From Syntrophomonas sp. UBA1376 (lineage in GTDB: Bacteria > Bacillota > Syntrophomonadia > Syntrophomonadales > Syntrophomonadaceae), in contig DBRE01000090.1 in assembly GCA_002305535.1 (NCBI GenBank), positions 2,044 to 13,760 on the forward strand: DNA of 11,717 bases. Reading direction: 5' to 3'. The notes under the pieces are model-generated. The model saw only the letters and a program-made list of their open reading frames with translations. It was not told where the DNA came from and did not search any database. Positions 1-6,424 of the stretch are shown piece by piece. Positions within the stretch are counted from its first letter, which is position 1. Every line of letters begins with the position of its first letter. The translations under genes were made by a program, and so were the position numbers.

Positions 1-78
1 ACGGAAGAACAGTAAACAGTCCGGTTGCTGGTCTTTGATTTGCAGATATTGTTGCAACATGGGAGTGTACTTTGACAT
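1..78 (-). CDS. mutS: DNA mismatch repair protein MutS, N-terminal fragment (cut by window edge)
   Basis: Only the first 26 codons lie in the window; the gene continues beyond position 1. Reading the minus strand from the ATG at 78-76 gives MSKYTPMLQQYLQIKDQQPD followed by CLLFFR. This is the conserved start of bacterial MutS (the family pattern is TPMMxQYLxIKxxxPDxxLFFR, leading into the mismatch-binding domain). MutS recognises mispaired and looped-out bases and recruits MutL. The start is supported by a GAGGGG ribosome site at 87-92, eight bases upstream. Its place downstream of miaB and a ymcA-like gene matches the Bacillus order miaB-ymcA-cotE-mutS with cotE missing, as expected in many Clostridia. 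An intrinsic-terminator-like hairpin lies directly upstream of the ribosome site. The fragment is too short to judge whether the gene is intact. Confidence 0.9.
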   Translation of the reverse strand, partial: MSKYTPMLQQYLQIKDQQPDCLLFFR

Positions 79-90
79 TTTGGAAACCCC

Positions 91-123
91 TCAAAAAGAA
101 AGACTTAGAATACTAAGTCTTTC
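91..123 (-). terminator. Intrinsic terminator or attenuator between the ylbF-like gene and mutS
   Basis: A perfect 11-bp inverted repeat (98-108 with 113-123) encloses a 4-base loop. On the minus strand it is followed by a T-rich run, TTTCTTTTTG, read from about 100 down to 92. That is the form of a Rho-independent terminator for transcripts coming from the ylbF-like gene, whose stop is at 158-160. The plus strand has no T run after the stem, so it acts in one direction. It ends only about 13 bases before the mutS start, which leaves no room for a mutS promoter downstream of it. Partial readthrough or attenuation is therefore possible. Confidence 0.7.
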
Positions 124-157
124 AGTGTCATATAAATCTTAGCCCATAGATGAAATG

Positions 158-544
158 TTAACTACAGCCGCCTCCACAACTATCACAGCAGTCAGAACTA
201 CAACTGCCGGCTCCGGCAATAGCTTGGTTCATGGCGAAATAAACGCCCTGCATCAAATTATCAAAGCTCTCCTGAGCTTGAACTAATTCAGCTATCACAC
301 TATTGGCGGTCAATTGCTGTTCCAGAATATTAAGGTGATCTTCCTCCGCCTTGGTAACTAATAATCCGTCATGGAATTTGTTATCCAGTTTGTTTTTGGC
401 ATCCTGATATCTCATGAGCAGATCATAGGCGGTACTGTCCTGAGTAAGCTTCATCTGTAAAGCCTTAAGCCGATCTACCTCGTCTGATTCAGCCACCGCA
501 GATCCAAGTTCAAACGCTAAGCGAATTATTTCTTCGGTAGTCAA
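158..544 (-). CDS. YlbF/YmcA (RicA-like) family protein with cysteine-rich C-terminus
   Basis: A 128-residue, largely helical, charged soluble protein of the Com_YlbF family. In Bacillus the family members YlbF and YmcA form the Ric complex with YaaT, which influences mRNA maturation by RNase Y, competence, sporulation and biofilm formation. Direct placement between miaB and mutS matches ymcA (ricA) synteny, but I cannot separate RicA from RicF by sequence alone. The last 14 residues hold five cysteines (C115, C119, C120, C123, C127) between Ser, Asp and Gly residues. C-terminal cysteines in Ric proteins are reported to bind iron-sulfur clusters, so a metal role is plausible but not shown here. 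The start is TTG at 544-542, chosen because a perfect AGGAGG lies at 553-558 with 8-base spacing. The stop is followed by the hairpin at 91-123. Confidence 0.85.
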   Translation of the reverse strand: MTTEEIIRLAFELGSAVAESDEVDRLKALQMKLTQDSTAYDLLMRYQDAKNKLDNKFHDGLLVTKAEEDHLNILEQQLTANSVIAELVQAQESFDNLMQGVYFAMNQAIAGAGSCSSDCCDSCGGGCS

Positions 545-675
545 TATTTAGTCCTCCTAACCATTTATGCATTTGACTGCATATAAAAATCAATTTATGA
601 TCCTATTCTAACATGACGAGATGAGCAATAAAATTGTTTAATCCAAGAAATTTGATTTATCTTGGAGCGATTTCA
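545..675. other. Intergenic region miaB - ylbF-like gene
   Basis: This 131-base A+T-rich stretch contains the AGGAGG ribosome site of the downstream gene (553-558) and a weak 6-bp hairpin (CCAAGA/TCTTGG, 643-665) just after the miaB stop. That hairpin lacks a convincing T run on the minus strand, so I do not call it a terminator. Several weak -10-like hexamers occur (for example TAGAAT read on the minus strand near 606-611), but none has a good -35 partner. The simplest reading is that the gene is cotranscribed with miaB. Confidence 0.4.
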
Positions 676-2013
676 TTACTCATTCATCACCTCTCCAAAA
701 AGCGAAAAGGTCTTACCCTGGGTTATTCTTACGGGAATGATCCTGCCTATTAAATCGTTAGAGCCCGATATTATCACAATCCGATTGGTACGGGTACGGG
801 AAGTTAATTTGCTTTTGTCGGTTTTGCTGGGGCCTTCCACTAGGACTTCTTCCACCTGTCCTTCCAATGATTGATTGATTTCTTTGGCTATGCGATATTG
901 AACCAGATTCAATTCACTAAGCCTCTCTTTTTTAGTCTCTAGGGCTATCTGCTCAGTAAACTCAGCCGCACGGGTTCCACGACGCACTGAATACATGAAC
1001 GTGAAAGCTGCATCAAAACGAACCTTTGTAACCATATCAAGGGTATCAGCAAAATCCTCTTCCTGTTCACCGGGAAACCCCACGATCAAGTCACTGGTGA
1101 TAGCTACTCCAGGAATTCGTTCCCTCATTTGGGAGGTCAGTTCTAGATAATGCTCACGGGTATAGCCACGGTTCATTCTTTGAAGAATGCGGTTACTACC
1201 TGACTGAAGGGGCACATGAATATGTTCGCAAATAACAGGATTATCCGCGATGGTTTCAATTAATTTATTGGACATATCTTTAGGATGGGAGGTTGTAAAA
1301 CGTACCCGGTCAATACCTTCTACTGATGCTGTCATTTCCAATAGGTCAGCAAAATCAGTTTTCTCATCTAGCCCCTTACCATAGGAATTGACATTTTGGC
1401 CCAGGAGGGTCACTTCCCGGTATCCCTGACCAGCCAGTTCCCTGACCTCTTTCAATATATCAGAAGACCGGCGGCTTCTTTCCCTGCCCCGGGTATAAGG
1501 CACGATACAATAGCTACAAAAGTTGTTGCAACCATACATGATATTAACGAAAGCACTGATGCCGGCCTGTCTAACAGAAGGCAGACTCTCTTCCACTTCG
1601 CCTTCTTTGTCCCACACCTGAAAAACTGGCTTATGAGTTTGTTTGGCTTGTTCGATCAAATAAGGCAATTCATGAAGGTTGTGTGTGCCAAAAACCACAT
1701 CTACCCCCATCCTTTTCAGGCGGGCTTGTACTTCGGGAAGTTGAGCCATACACCCTCCGAAAGCAATGATCAGCTCAGGATTGTGGCGCTTCAGGACACC
1801 TATTTCACCTAGTTTCCCATAAACCTTATTCTCCGCAGAGTGACGTACACTGCAGGTATTAAACATTATGACGCTGGCATCTTCGGGCTTATCCGTTGCA
1901 CAATACCCCATAGCCTCCATCAGTCCGCTCATTATTTCCGAATCTCTGACATTCATTTGACAGCCATAAGTGATTATGTAGTAGGCTGGCGGCATCTCAA
2001 GTTGCTGATTCAC
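676..2013 (-). CDS. miaB: tRNA-2-methylthio-N6-dimethylallyladenosine synthase MiaB
   Basis: A 445-residue radical-SAM methylthiotransferase that converts i6A37 to ms2i6A37 in tRNAs reading UNN codons, acting in the cytoplasm. All three parts are visible. The N-terminal UPF0004 domain has auxiliary [4Fe-4S] ligands C18 (in TYGCQMN), C54 (NTCSVR) and C88 (GGCMAQ). The radical-SAM core has the CNNFCSYC motif with C162, C166 and C169, followed by IVPYTRGRERSR. A C-terminal TRAM domain covers about residues 375-440. Full length for the family, with no missing key residues. The start is GTG at 2013-2011, supported by a GAGGTGAT ribosome site centred near 2025 that complements the 16S tail well. 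It has its own promoter just downstream of the preceding operon's terminator and heads the block miaB - ylbF-like - mutS. Confidence 0.97.
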   Translation of the reverse strand: MNQQLEMPPAYYIITYGCQMNVRDSEIMSGLMEAMGYCATDKPEDASVIMFNTCSVRHSAENKVYGKLGEIGVLKRHNPELIIAFGGCMAQLPEVQARLKRMGVDVVFGTHNLHELPYLIEQAKQTHKPVFQVWDKEGEVEESLPSVRQAGISAFVNIMYGCNNFCSYCIVPYTRGRERSRRSSDILKEVRELAGQGYREVTLLGQNVNSYGKGLDEKTDFADLLEMTASVEGIDRVRFTTSHPKDMSNKLIETIADNPVICEHIHVPLQSGSNRILQRMNRGYTREHYLELTSQMRERIPGVAITSDLIVGFPGEQEEDFADTLDMVTKVRFDAAFTFMYSVRRGTRAAEFTEQIALETKKERLSELNLVQYRIAKEINQSLEGQVEEVLVEGPSKTDKSKLTSRTRTNRIVIISGSNDLIGRIIPVRITQGKTFSLFGEVMNE

Positions 2014-2039
2014 AGGTTTTGATCACCTCGCATTTATAT

Positions 2040-2069
2040 ATTATACCTATTTTTACTCAAATATCTTAA
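2040..2069 (-). promoter_or_regulatory. Putative sigma-A promoter of miaB
   Basis: On the minus strand a perfect TATAAT occupies 2045-2040. A TTAAGA hexamer (4 of 6 to TTGACA) lies at 2069-2064, with an 18-base spacer. The predicted transcript start is near 2033, giving a leader of about 20 bases that contains the GAGGTGAT site. It sits just beyond the upstream operon's terminator, where a housekeeping promoter is expected. The -35 match and long spacer are imperfect. Confidence 0.55.
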
Positions 2070-2076
2070 CAGAGAA

Positions 2077-2108
2077 CAAAAAAGCCCGCTCCAACAACTG
2101 AGCGGGCT
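2077..2108 (-). terminator. Intrinsic terminator of the 2-hydroxyacyl-CoA catabolic operon
   Basis: A perfect 9-bp G+C-rich stem (AGCCCGCTC at 2083-2091 with GAGCGGGCT at 2100-2108) has an 8-base loop. On the minus strand it is followed by a T run, TTTTTTGTT, at 2083-2075. It lies 18 bases after the stop codon of the CoA-transferase at 2127. It should end the six-gene transcript and insulate miaB. Confidence 0.92.
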
Positions 2109-2126
2109 GATAAATATCCTTGTGAC

Positions 2127-3473
2127 CTAGGCAGTCACTCTACTGCTGTTTTTCCAAATTCCCATTTTTTCAGCCTCTTTCACCAGCTCATCCTGAAAAT
2201 CCGGGTGAGCAATATTGATCAAGGCTTCTGATCTCTGCCAGGTAGACTTACCCTTTAGATTGGCCACACCAAATTCAGTCACTACCAGGTGAGTAACCTG
2301 CCGGGGCACAGTAATGATTGAACCCTGTGACAGCGTCGGTTTGATGGTTGATGTCACCGTACCGTCTTTAGTTTTGAAAGTAGACGGGGTACATAAGAAG
2401 CTCTGCCCGCCTTTAGACAAATAGGAACCCAAAACAAAGTCCAGCTGTCCGCCGTTACCGCCGATGTGCAGTAAGCCTGCTGTCTCGGAGTTGACCTGGC
2501 CGAATAAGTCTAATTCCAAACAGCTACATACTGATACAAAATTATCGATCTGGGCAATGGTGCTGATCTCATTTACATAATTCACTGGACAGGCGTGATG
2601 CAGTGAATTGTTATCAACAAAATCATAAAGTTCTTTGGAACCCATGGCAAAAGTCCACACCATTTTCCCACGGTCCAGATTTTTGTTGCCCGTTATTTTT
2701 CCAGCGTTATAGAGATTTAGAAAAGCATCCACAAACATTTCCGAATGAACACTCAGATCCTTAATGTCTGACTTGCAGATATAAGATCCGACCGTATTGG
2801 GCAGGCCGCCTATTCCTAACTGCAGTGTGCTGCCGTTTCTTACCCGTTCTACAATGTGAGCAGCGATCTTGCGATCCACTTCAGTAGCTTCTTTTCCTAT
2901 GGAAACCGGCAGTTCCAGATTGCTTCCCTGCACGATGAAATCTATTTGGGAAATGTGGATGGCATTCTGCATGCCGTGAACTACGGGCATCTTTTCGTTA
3001 ACTTCCACAATAACAGTTTTAGCATTATTGACTATCGCTGGTGCATCTGCCACCTGAGGCCCCAAATTAAAATAACCGTGTTTGTCCATGGGGGCAACTC
3101 TTAGCATAGCTACATCCAAATCAACATCCTGAGTGAAATACTTAAGCTGCTCTCTGAACTGTACGGGGATGTACCAGCAGCTACCCTGACGGTTCATTTT
3201 TCTTTCTACGGCACCAAACTGGGTAGAATTAAACTTAAAACGTTTGGCTTCAGGATCAGCTTTAACTATAGCCGGAGGTTCAGAATAAGGCCAAATAGTG
3301 GTGATGGTTTTAACGTCCTCCAGTTCATCGACCCGAGCAGCCAAAGCCTGATCCAAATCCCAAACAGCTCCGCAAAATGCACCGTAATGTACTGTATCTC
3401 CTGTCTTAATACTTTTTACAGCTTTATCTGCTGTTACTAGTTTAGAACGATATTGTTCGAGTAGTGTTGCCAT
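2127..3473 (-). CDS. Acetyl-CoA hydrolase/transferase family CoA-transferase (AbfT/But-like)
   Basis: A 448-residue family-I CoA-transferase of the acetyl-CoA hydrolase / 4-hydroxybutyrate (or butyryl-CoA:acetate) CoA-transferase group. It moves CoA between acyl-CoA and a free carboxylate through a glutamyl-CoA thioester. Visible motifs are the N-terminal domain with VAPMDKHGYFN (about 126-136), the CoA-binding loop LGIGGLPN (219-226), the probable catalytic Glu245 in VHSEMF, the oxyanion-loop-like GGNGGQLDF (338-346), and TEFGVANLKG followed by IAHPDF near the end. The ATG start at 3473 has AAGGAGA about 8 bases upstream. It is the last gene of the operon, 42 bases after the thiolase. There it could activate a 2-hydroxy acid with acetyl-CoA, or release the acyl product. 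The acyl specificity cannot be read from the sequence. It resembles the partial CoA-transferase at the right end of the window but is clearly divergent from it. Confidence 0.88.
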   Translation of the reverse strand: MATLLEQYRSKLVTADKAVKSIKTGDTVHYGAFCGAVWDLDQALAARVDELEDVKTITTIWPYSEPPAIVKADPEAKRFKFNSTQFGAVERKMNRQGSCWYIPVQFREQLKYFTQDVDLDVAMLRVAPMDKHGYFNLGPQVADAPAIVNNAKTVIVEVNEKMPVVHGMQNAIHISQIDFIVQGSNLELPVSIGKEATEVDRKIAAHIVERVRNGSTLQLGIGGLPNTVGSYICKSDIKDLSVHSEMFVDAFLNLYNAGKITGNKNLDRGKMVWTFAMGSKELYDFVDNNSLHHACPVNYVNEISTIAQIDNFVSVCSCLELDLFGQVNSETAGLLHIGGNGGQLDFVLGSYLSKGGQSFLCTPSTFKTKDGTVTSTIKPTLSQGSIITVPRQVTHLVVTEFGVANLKGKSTWQRSEALINIAHPDFQDELVKEAEKMGIWKNSSRVTA

Positions 3474-3515
3474 TTCTGATTCTCCTTGTTGTGCATTTTC
3501 GTATAACTGAATTGA

Positions 3516-4700
3516 CTATTTTATATTTTCGATAATAAAGGCCACCCCTGGTCCGCCGCTGGCACAGAGGGAAGCACAGCCATACTGTACCTGACGGCGT
3601 TTCATTTCATTCATCATAGTGAGTATCAGGCGTGCACCAGTCATACCCACCGGATGTCCAATGGAAATACCTGAGCCAACTCCATTAACACGTTCCATAT
3701 TCAGTTTCAGCTCCCGGTTCACACCTAAGAACTGAGCCGCAAAAGCTTCGTTGATTTCCCAGTAATCAATATCATCCTGGGTCATCCCCACGAACTTTAA
3801 GGCTTTCCGGACTGCAGGAACTACCCCCATCCCCATAATGGAAGGATCCACGGCACCGGAAGCCGAAGATACCACTCTGGCCAAAGGTTTGATGCCTAAT
3901 TCTTTGGCTTTTTCAGCGGACATCATTATGAGGGCTGATCCCCCGTCGTTCAGACCTGATGCGTTACCGGCTGTTACTGTGCCGCCCTTCTTAAAGGCGG
4001 GTCTTAGTTGGGCCAGAGATTCCAAAGTAGTATCAGCTCGGGGATGTTCATCGGTATCTACTTTTACAGTGCCTTTTCTGCTGGTAACTTCTACGGGAAC
4101 AATTTCATCCTTAAACCAGCCATTAGCAATAGCCTTACAAGCCCTCTGATGGCTCAACAGAGCCAGTTCATCCTGTTCTTCCCTACCGATGTTGTATTTT
4201 TCAGCAATATTTTCCGCTGTAACTCCCATATGGTAATCATTCCAGGGATCTATGAGACCGCCCACCATTAGACCATCTAAGATTTGCTCGCCGTGACCAA
4301 GGCGATAACCTTTTCTGGCTCTCATCAAATAGTATGGAGTATTAGTCATGCTTTCCACCCCAACAGTAGCTCCAACTTCTACTTTGCCCAGCATGATCTG
4401 CTGTGAACAGATTTCTGCCGCACGCATCGAGGAGGGGCACTGCTGATGAACAGTAACCGCAGTTGATTCAATAGGGCAGCCTACTCCCAGGGCAATTAAA
4501 CGGGCACTGTTTCCGGGCGAGGAGGATTGATTGCAGTGACCCCCTACTACTTCTTCTATTAAATCGGCACTGACTCCAGATTTCTCAAGTGCTCCTTTCA
4601 GAGCGATGATACCCAAGTCGACTGGATTCTTGCTGCTCAAGGATCCATTAAAATCTCCTACAGGTGTACGAGCTCCTCCTACAATAACAACTTCATGCAT
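3516..4700 (-). CDS. Acetyl-CoA C-acyltransferase (thiolase) with variant active-site motifs
   Basis: A 394-residue thiolase, full length for the family, that cleaves a 3-oxoacyl-CoA with CoA or catalyses the reverse condensation. The catalytic set is recognisable: nucleophile Cys88 (VHQQCPSSMRAA), Asn317 in NEAFAAQ, His349 in GHPVGMTGAR and Cys379 in LCASGGPGVA. Several signature positions are unusual. His replaces the usual Asn/Ser/Thr three residues before the nucleophile, Pro follows it directly, GSGISIGHP replaces GGAIALGHP, and CASGGPG replaces the CIGGGxG form. These may tune chain length or branching tolerance. The ATG start at 4700 is supported by AAGGAG near 4708-4713, 18 bases after the crotonase stop. 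Its position after hydratase and dehydrogenase genes makes it the last carbon-carbon cleavage step of the pathway. Confidence 0.9.
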   Translation of the reverse strand: MHEVVIVGGARTPVGDFNGSLSSKNPVDLGIIALKGALEKSGVSADLIEEVVGGHCNQSSSPGNSARLIALGVGCPIESTAVTVHQQCPSSMRAAEICSQQIMLGKVEVGATVGVESMTNTPYYLMRARKGYRLGHGEQILDGLMVGGLIDPWNDYHMGVTAENIAEKYNIGREEQDELALLSHQRACKAIANGWFKDEIVPVEVTSRKGTVKVDTDEHPRADTTLESLAQLRPAFKKGGTVTAGNASGLNDGGSALIMMSAEKAKELGIKPLARVVSSASGAVDPSIMGMGVVPAVRKALKFVGMTQDDIDYWEINEAFAAQFLGVNRELKLNMERVNGVGSGISIGHPVGMTGARLILTMMNEMKRRQVQYGCASLCASGGPGVAFIIENIK

Positions 4701-4718
4701 ATGCTATTCTCCTTTCAA

Positions 4719-5492
4719 CTATCTGCCGTTAAATTCCGGTTTTCTTTTATCCAGAAAAGCCCGCATGCCTTCTTTTTGGTCTTGGGTAGCGAACAAATCT
4801 GACCAGGCAATGGCTTCCAGTTCAGTACCAGCTTTTATATCCAGGTTAATTCCAGTATTTACAGTTCGTTTGACCATTCTTAATGCCAGTGGTGGCTTGC
4901 TGGATATTTTCTCCGCCATTTTAAGGGCTTCATCCAGCAGTGCTTCATCTTCAACAACTCGATTGACCAACCCCAACTCCAGGGCAGCCGCAGCATCTAT
5001 ATTGTCTCCCAGGAAAATAATTTCTTTAGCCTGGGCACAGCCGATTATGCGGGGCAGTCTTTGAGTTCCTCCCGCTCCAGGCATAATGCCTAAGTTTATT
5101 TCCGGTAATCCGAACCGGGCACTGCTCCCCGCCAGGCGTATATCAGCCGCCAGGGCTATTTCAAAGCCAGCTCCCAGTGCATATCCCTTCACAGCAGCGA
5201 TAACCGGTTGCGGCAGACTTTCCAATTTGTTGAAAGTTGAACTAAAGGCGAAATTGCGTGCTTCTTCTGGAACCATATTGGCCATATCATTTACGTCAGC
5301 TCCTGCGGCGAAATGTTTCCCGGCTCCGGTCAGAACCACTACGCGAATATCACTGCTTCGTGCTATTATATCCACTGTCTGATCGATTTCATCGACCATC
5401 GCTCGGTTTAAGGCATTAAGCACTTTCGGGCGATTCAAGGTTAGAGTGGCTACATGCTTATTGACATCCAAGACAATGTGATTAAAGGTCAC
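4719..5492 (-). CDS. Enoyl-CoA hydratase (crotonase family)
   Basis: A crotonase-fold hydratase adding water to trans-2-enoyl-CoA to give (S)-3-hydroxyacyl-CoA. The fold motifs are LNRPKVLNALN near the start, the oxyanion-hole segments HFAAGADVNDM and GYALGAG, and the two catalytic acids. These are Glu in GFEIALAADIR and Glu in FGLPEINLGIMPGAGGTQRL (residues 111 and 131 from the start used here). Both acids favour a true hydratase over other crotonase-fold enzymes. I place the start at GTG 5492-5490 (257 residues, MTFNHIVLD...), because AGGTGG at 5506-5501 lies 8 bases upstream and the N-terminus then fits the family. An in-frame GTG at 5504 adds four residues but has only a weak ribosome site. 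It follows the dehydrogenase stop (5511) almost immediately, suggesting translational coupling. Confidence 0.93.
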   Translation of the reverse strand: MTFNHIVLDVNKHVATLTLNRPKVLNALNRAMVDEIDQTVDIIARSSDIRVVVLTGAGKHFAAGADVNDMANMVPEEARNFAFSSTFNKLESLPQPVIAAVKGYALGAGFEIALAADIRLAGSSARFGLPEINLGIMPGAGGTQRLPRIIGCAQAKEIIFLGDNIDAAAALELGLVNRVVEDEALLDEALKMAEKISSKPPLALRMVKRTVNTGINLDIKAGTELEAIAWSDLFATQDQKEGMRAFLDKRKPEFNGR

Positions 5493-5510
5493 ATTACTCA
5501 CCACCTGTAT

Positions 5511-6380
5511 CTATTTGTTATAGTCATAAAAGCCCTTTTTAGTTTTACGGCCATAATGTCCCTGGGCATAACGCTCTACAATGGCGGGACTGGGCTTATC
5601 ATTGTTATCCCCGCTGGTACGGAATTTACCCATCAATACATCATACTCCAGATCAATTCCAGTCATATCCAGCAACTCAAAGGGACCCATGGGGTGACCC
5701 AGGCCATTTTTGACCGCTAGGTCGATGTCTTCGATAGAGGCTACTTCCTGATCCAGCAGATAACAAGCTTCCTGAGTTATAGCACTGAAAATCCGGTTTA
5801 CAATAAACCCATAAATCTCTTTATTCACCCGGGCTGGCAACTTATTTAAGGCCTGGCATACTCCAACTGCTATTTCTACCGTCTCATCGGAAACGTGTGG
5901 TCCTCTTACGACTTCAACCAGCTTCATAACCAAAGCTGGATTAAAGAAATGCATGTTCAAAACTTTATCCGGGCGGGTGGTAGCATCCGCAATCCGTGAA
6001 CTGACAATGTAAGAACTATTGGTAGCTAGAATAGTATGACTGGGGCAAATTTTATCTAATTCGGCAAACAGCTGTCTTTTGATGTCCAAATTTTCCACAA
6101 TAGCTTCAATAACCAGATCCGCATCATGGGCCGCTTCCTCCAGACTAGAGGTGAAATTCAAACGCTCACGAGCTGCTTGGGCTTCTGTTCGGGAAAGCTT
6201 CTGTTTTTCAACCCGCGACTGCAGCCAGTTATCAGCAAATTTCCGGGCTTCTTCCAGGGTTGTTTGATTAACATCGGTGCATGCTACTTTAAATCCGCTC
6301 AGGGCTGCCTGCAAAGCGATCTGATGGCCCATATTGCCCGCACCTACCACACAAATGTTTCTGACATCTTCTGCTTTCAT
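5511..6380 (-). CDS. 3-hydroxyacyl-CoA dehydrogenase (3-hydroxybutyryl-CoA dehydrogenase type)
   Basis: A 289-residue, single-module NAD(P)-dependent dehydrogenase oxidising (S)-3-hydroxyacyl-CoA to 3-oxoacyl-CoA. The length is typical of bacterial Hbd/PaaH proteins. The Rossmann motif GAGNMG is at 13-18, with Asp36 at the end of the second strand (ACTDVN) favouring NAD. The catalytic set is Ser123 (ATNSSYI), His144 (HFFNP), Glu156 (VEVVRG) and Asn195 (IVNRI), with spacing like the characterised mammalian enzyme. The C-terminal helical dimerisation domain includes GLGHPMGPFELLD and ends in GRKTKKGFYDYNK. The ATG start at 6380 has GAGGTG 6 bases upstream (6387-6392). It is the third gene of the operon, 44 bases after the dehydratase beta gene. 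Short-chain substrates such as C4 are likely for this size class, which is inference. Confidence 0.95.
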   Translation of the reverse strand: MKAEDVRNICVVGAGNMGHQIALQAALSGFKVACTDVNQTTLEEARKFADNWLQSRVEKQKLSRTEAQAARERLNFTSSLEEAAHDADLVIEAIVENLDIKRQLFAELDKICPSHTILATNSSYIVSSRIADATTRPDKVLNMHFFNPALVMKLVEVVRGPHVSDETVEIAVGVCQALNKLPARVNKEIYGFIVNRIFSAITQEACYLLDQEVASIEDIDLAVKNGLGHPMGPFELLDMTGIDLEYDVLMGKFRTSGDNNDKPSPAIVERYAQGHYGRKTKKGFYDYNK

Positions 6381-6424
6381 TTCAACACCTCGTTTTCTAT
6401 CTGATTACCAACAACACTCCATGA

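Noticed and set aside
643..665. Hairpin after the miaB stop as a terminator
   Set aside because: Only 6 bp of stem with an 11-base loop, and no continuous T run on the minus strand. The downstream gene is more likely cotranscribed.
1396..1812. A 138-codon plus-strand open frame opposite miaB
   Set aside because: It lies wholly opposite the radical-SAM region of miaB and has no domain motif or ribosome site.
4606..5064. A 152-codon plus-strand open frame opposite the thiolase and crotonase genes
   Set aside because: It is antisense to two well-supported genes and lacks a ribosome site and any recognisable family motif. It is a by-product of codon bias on the other strand.
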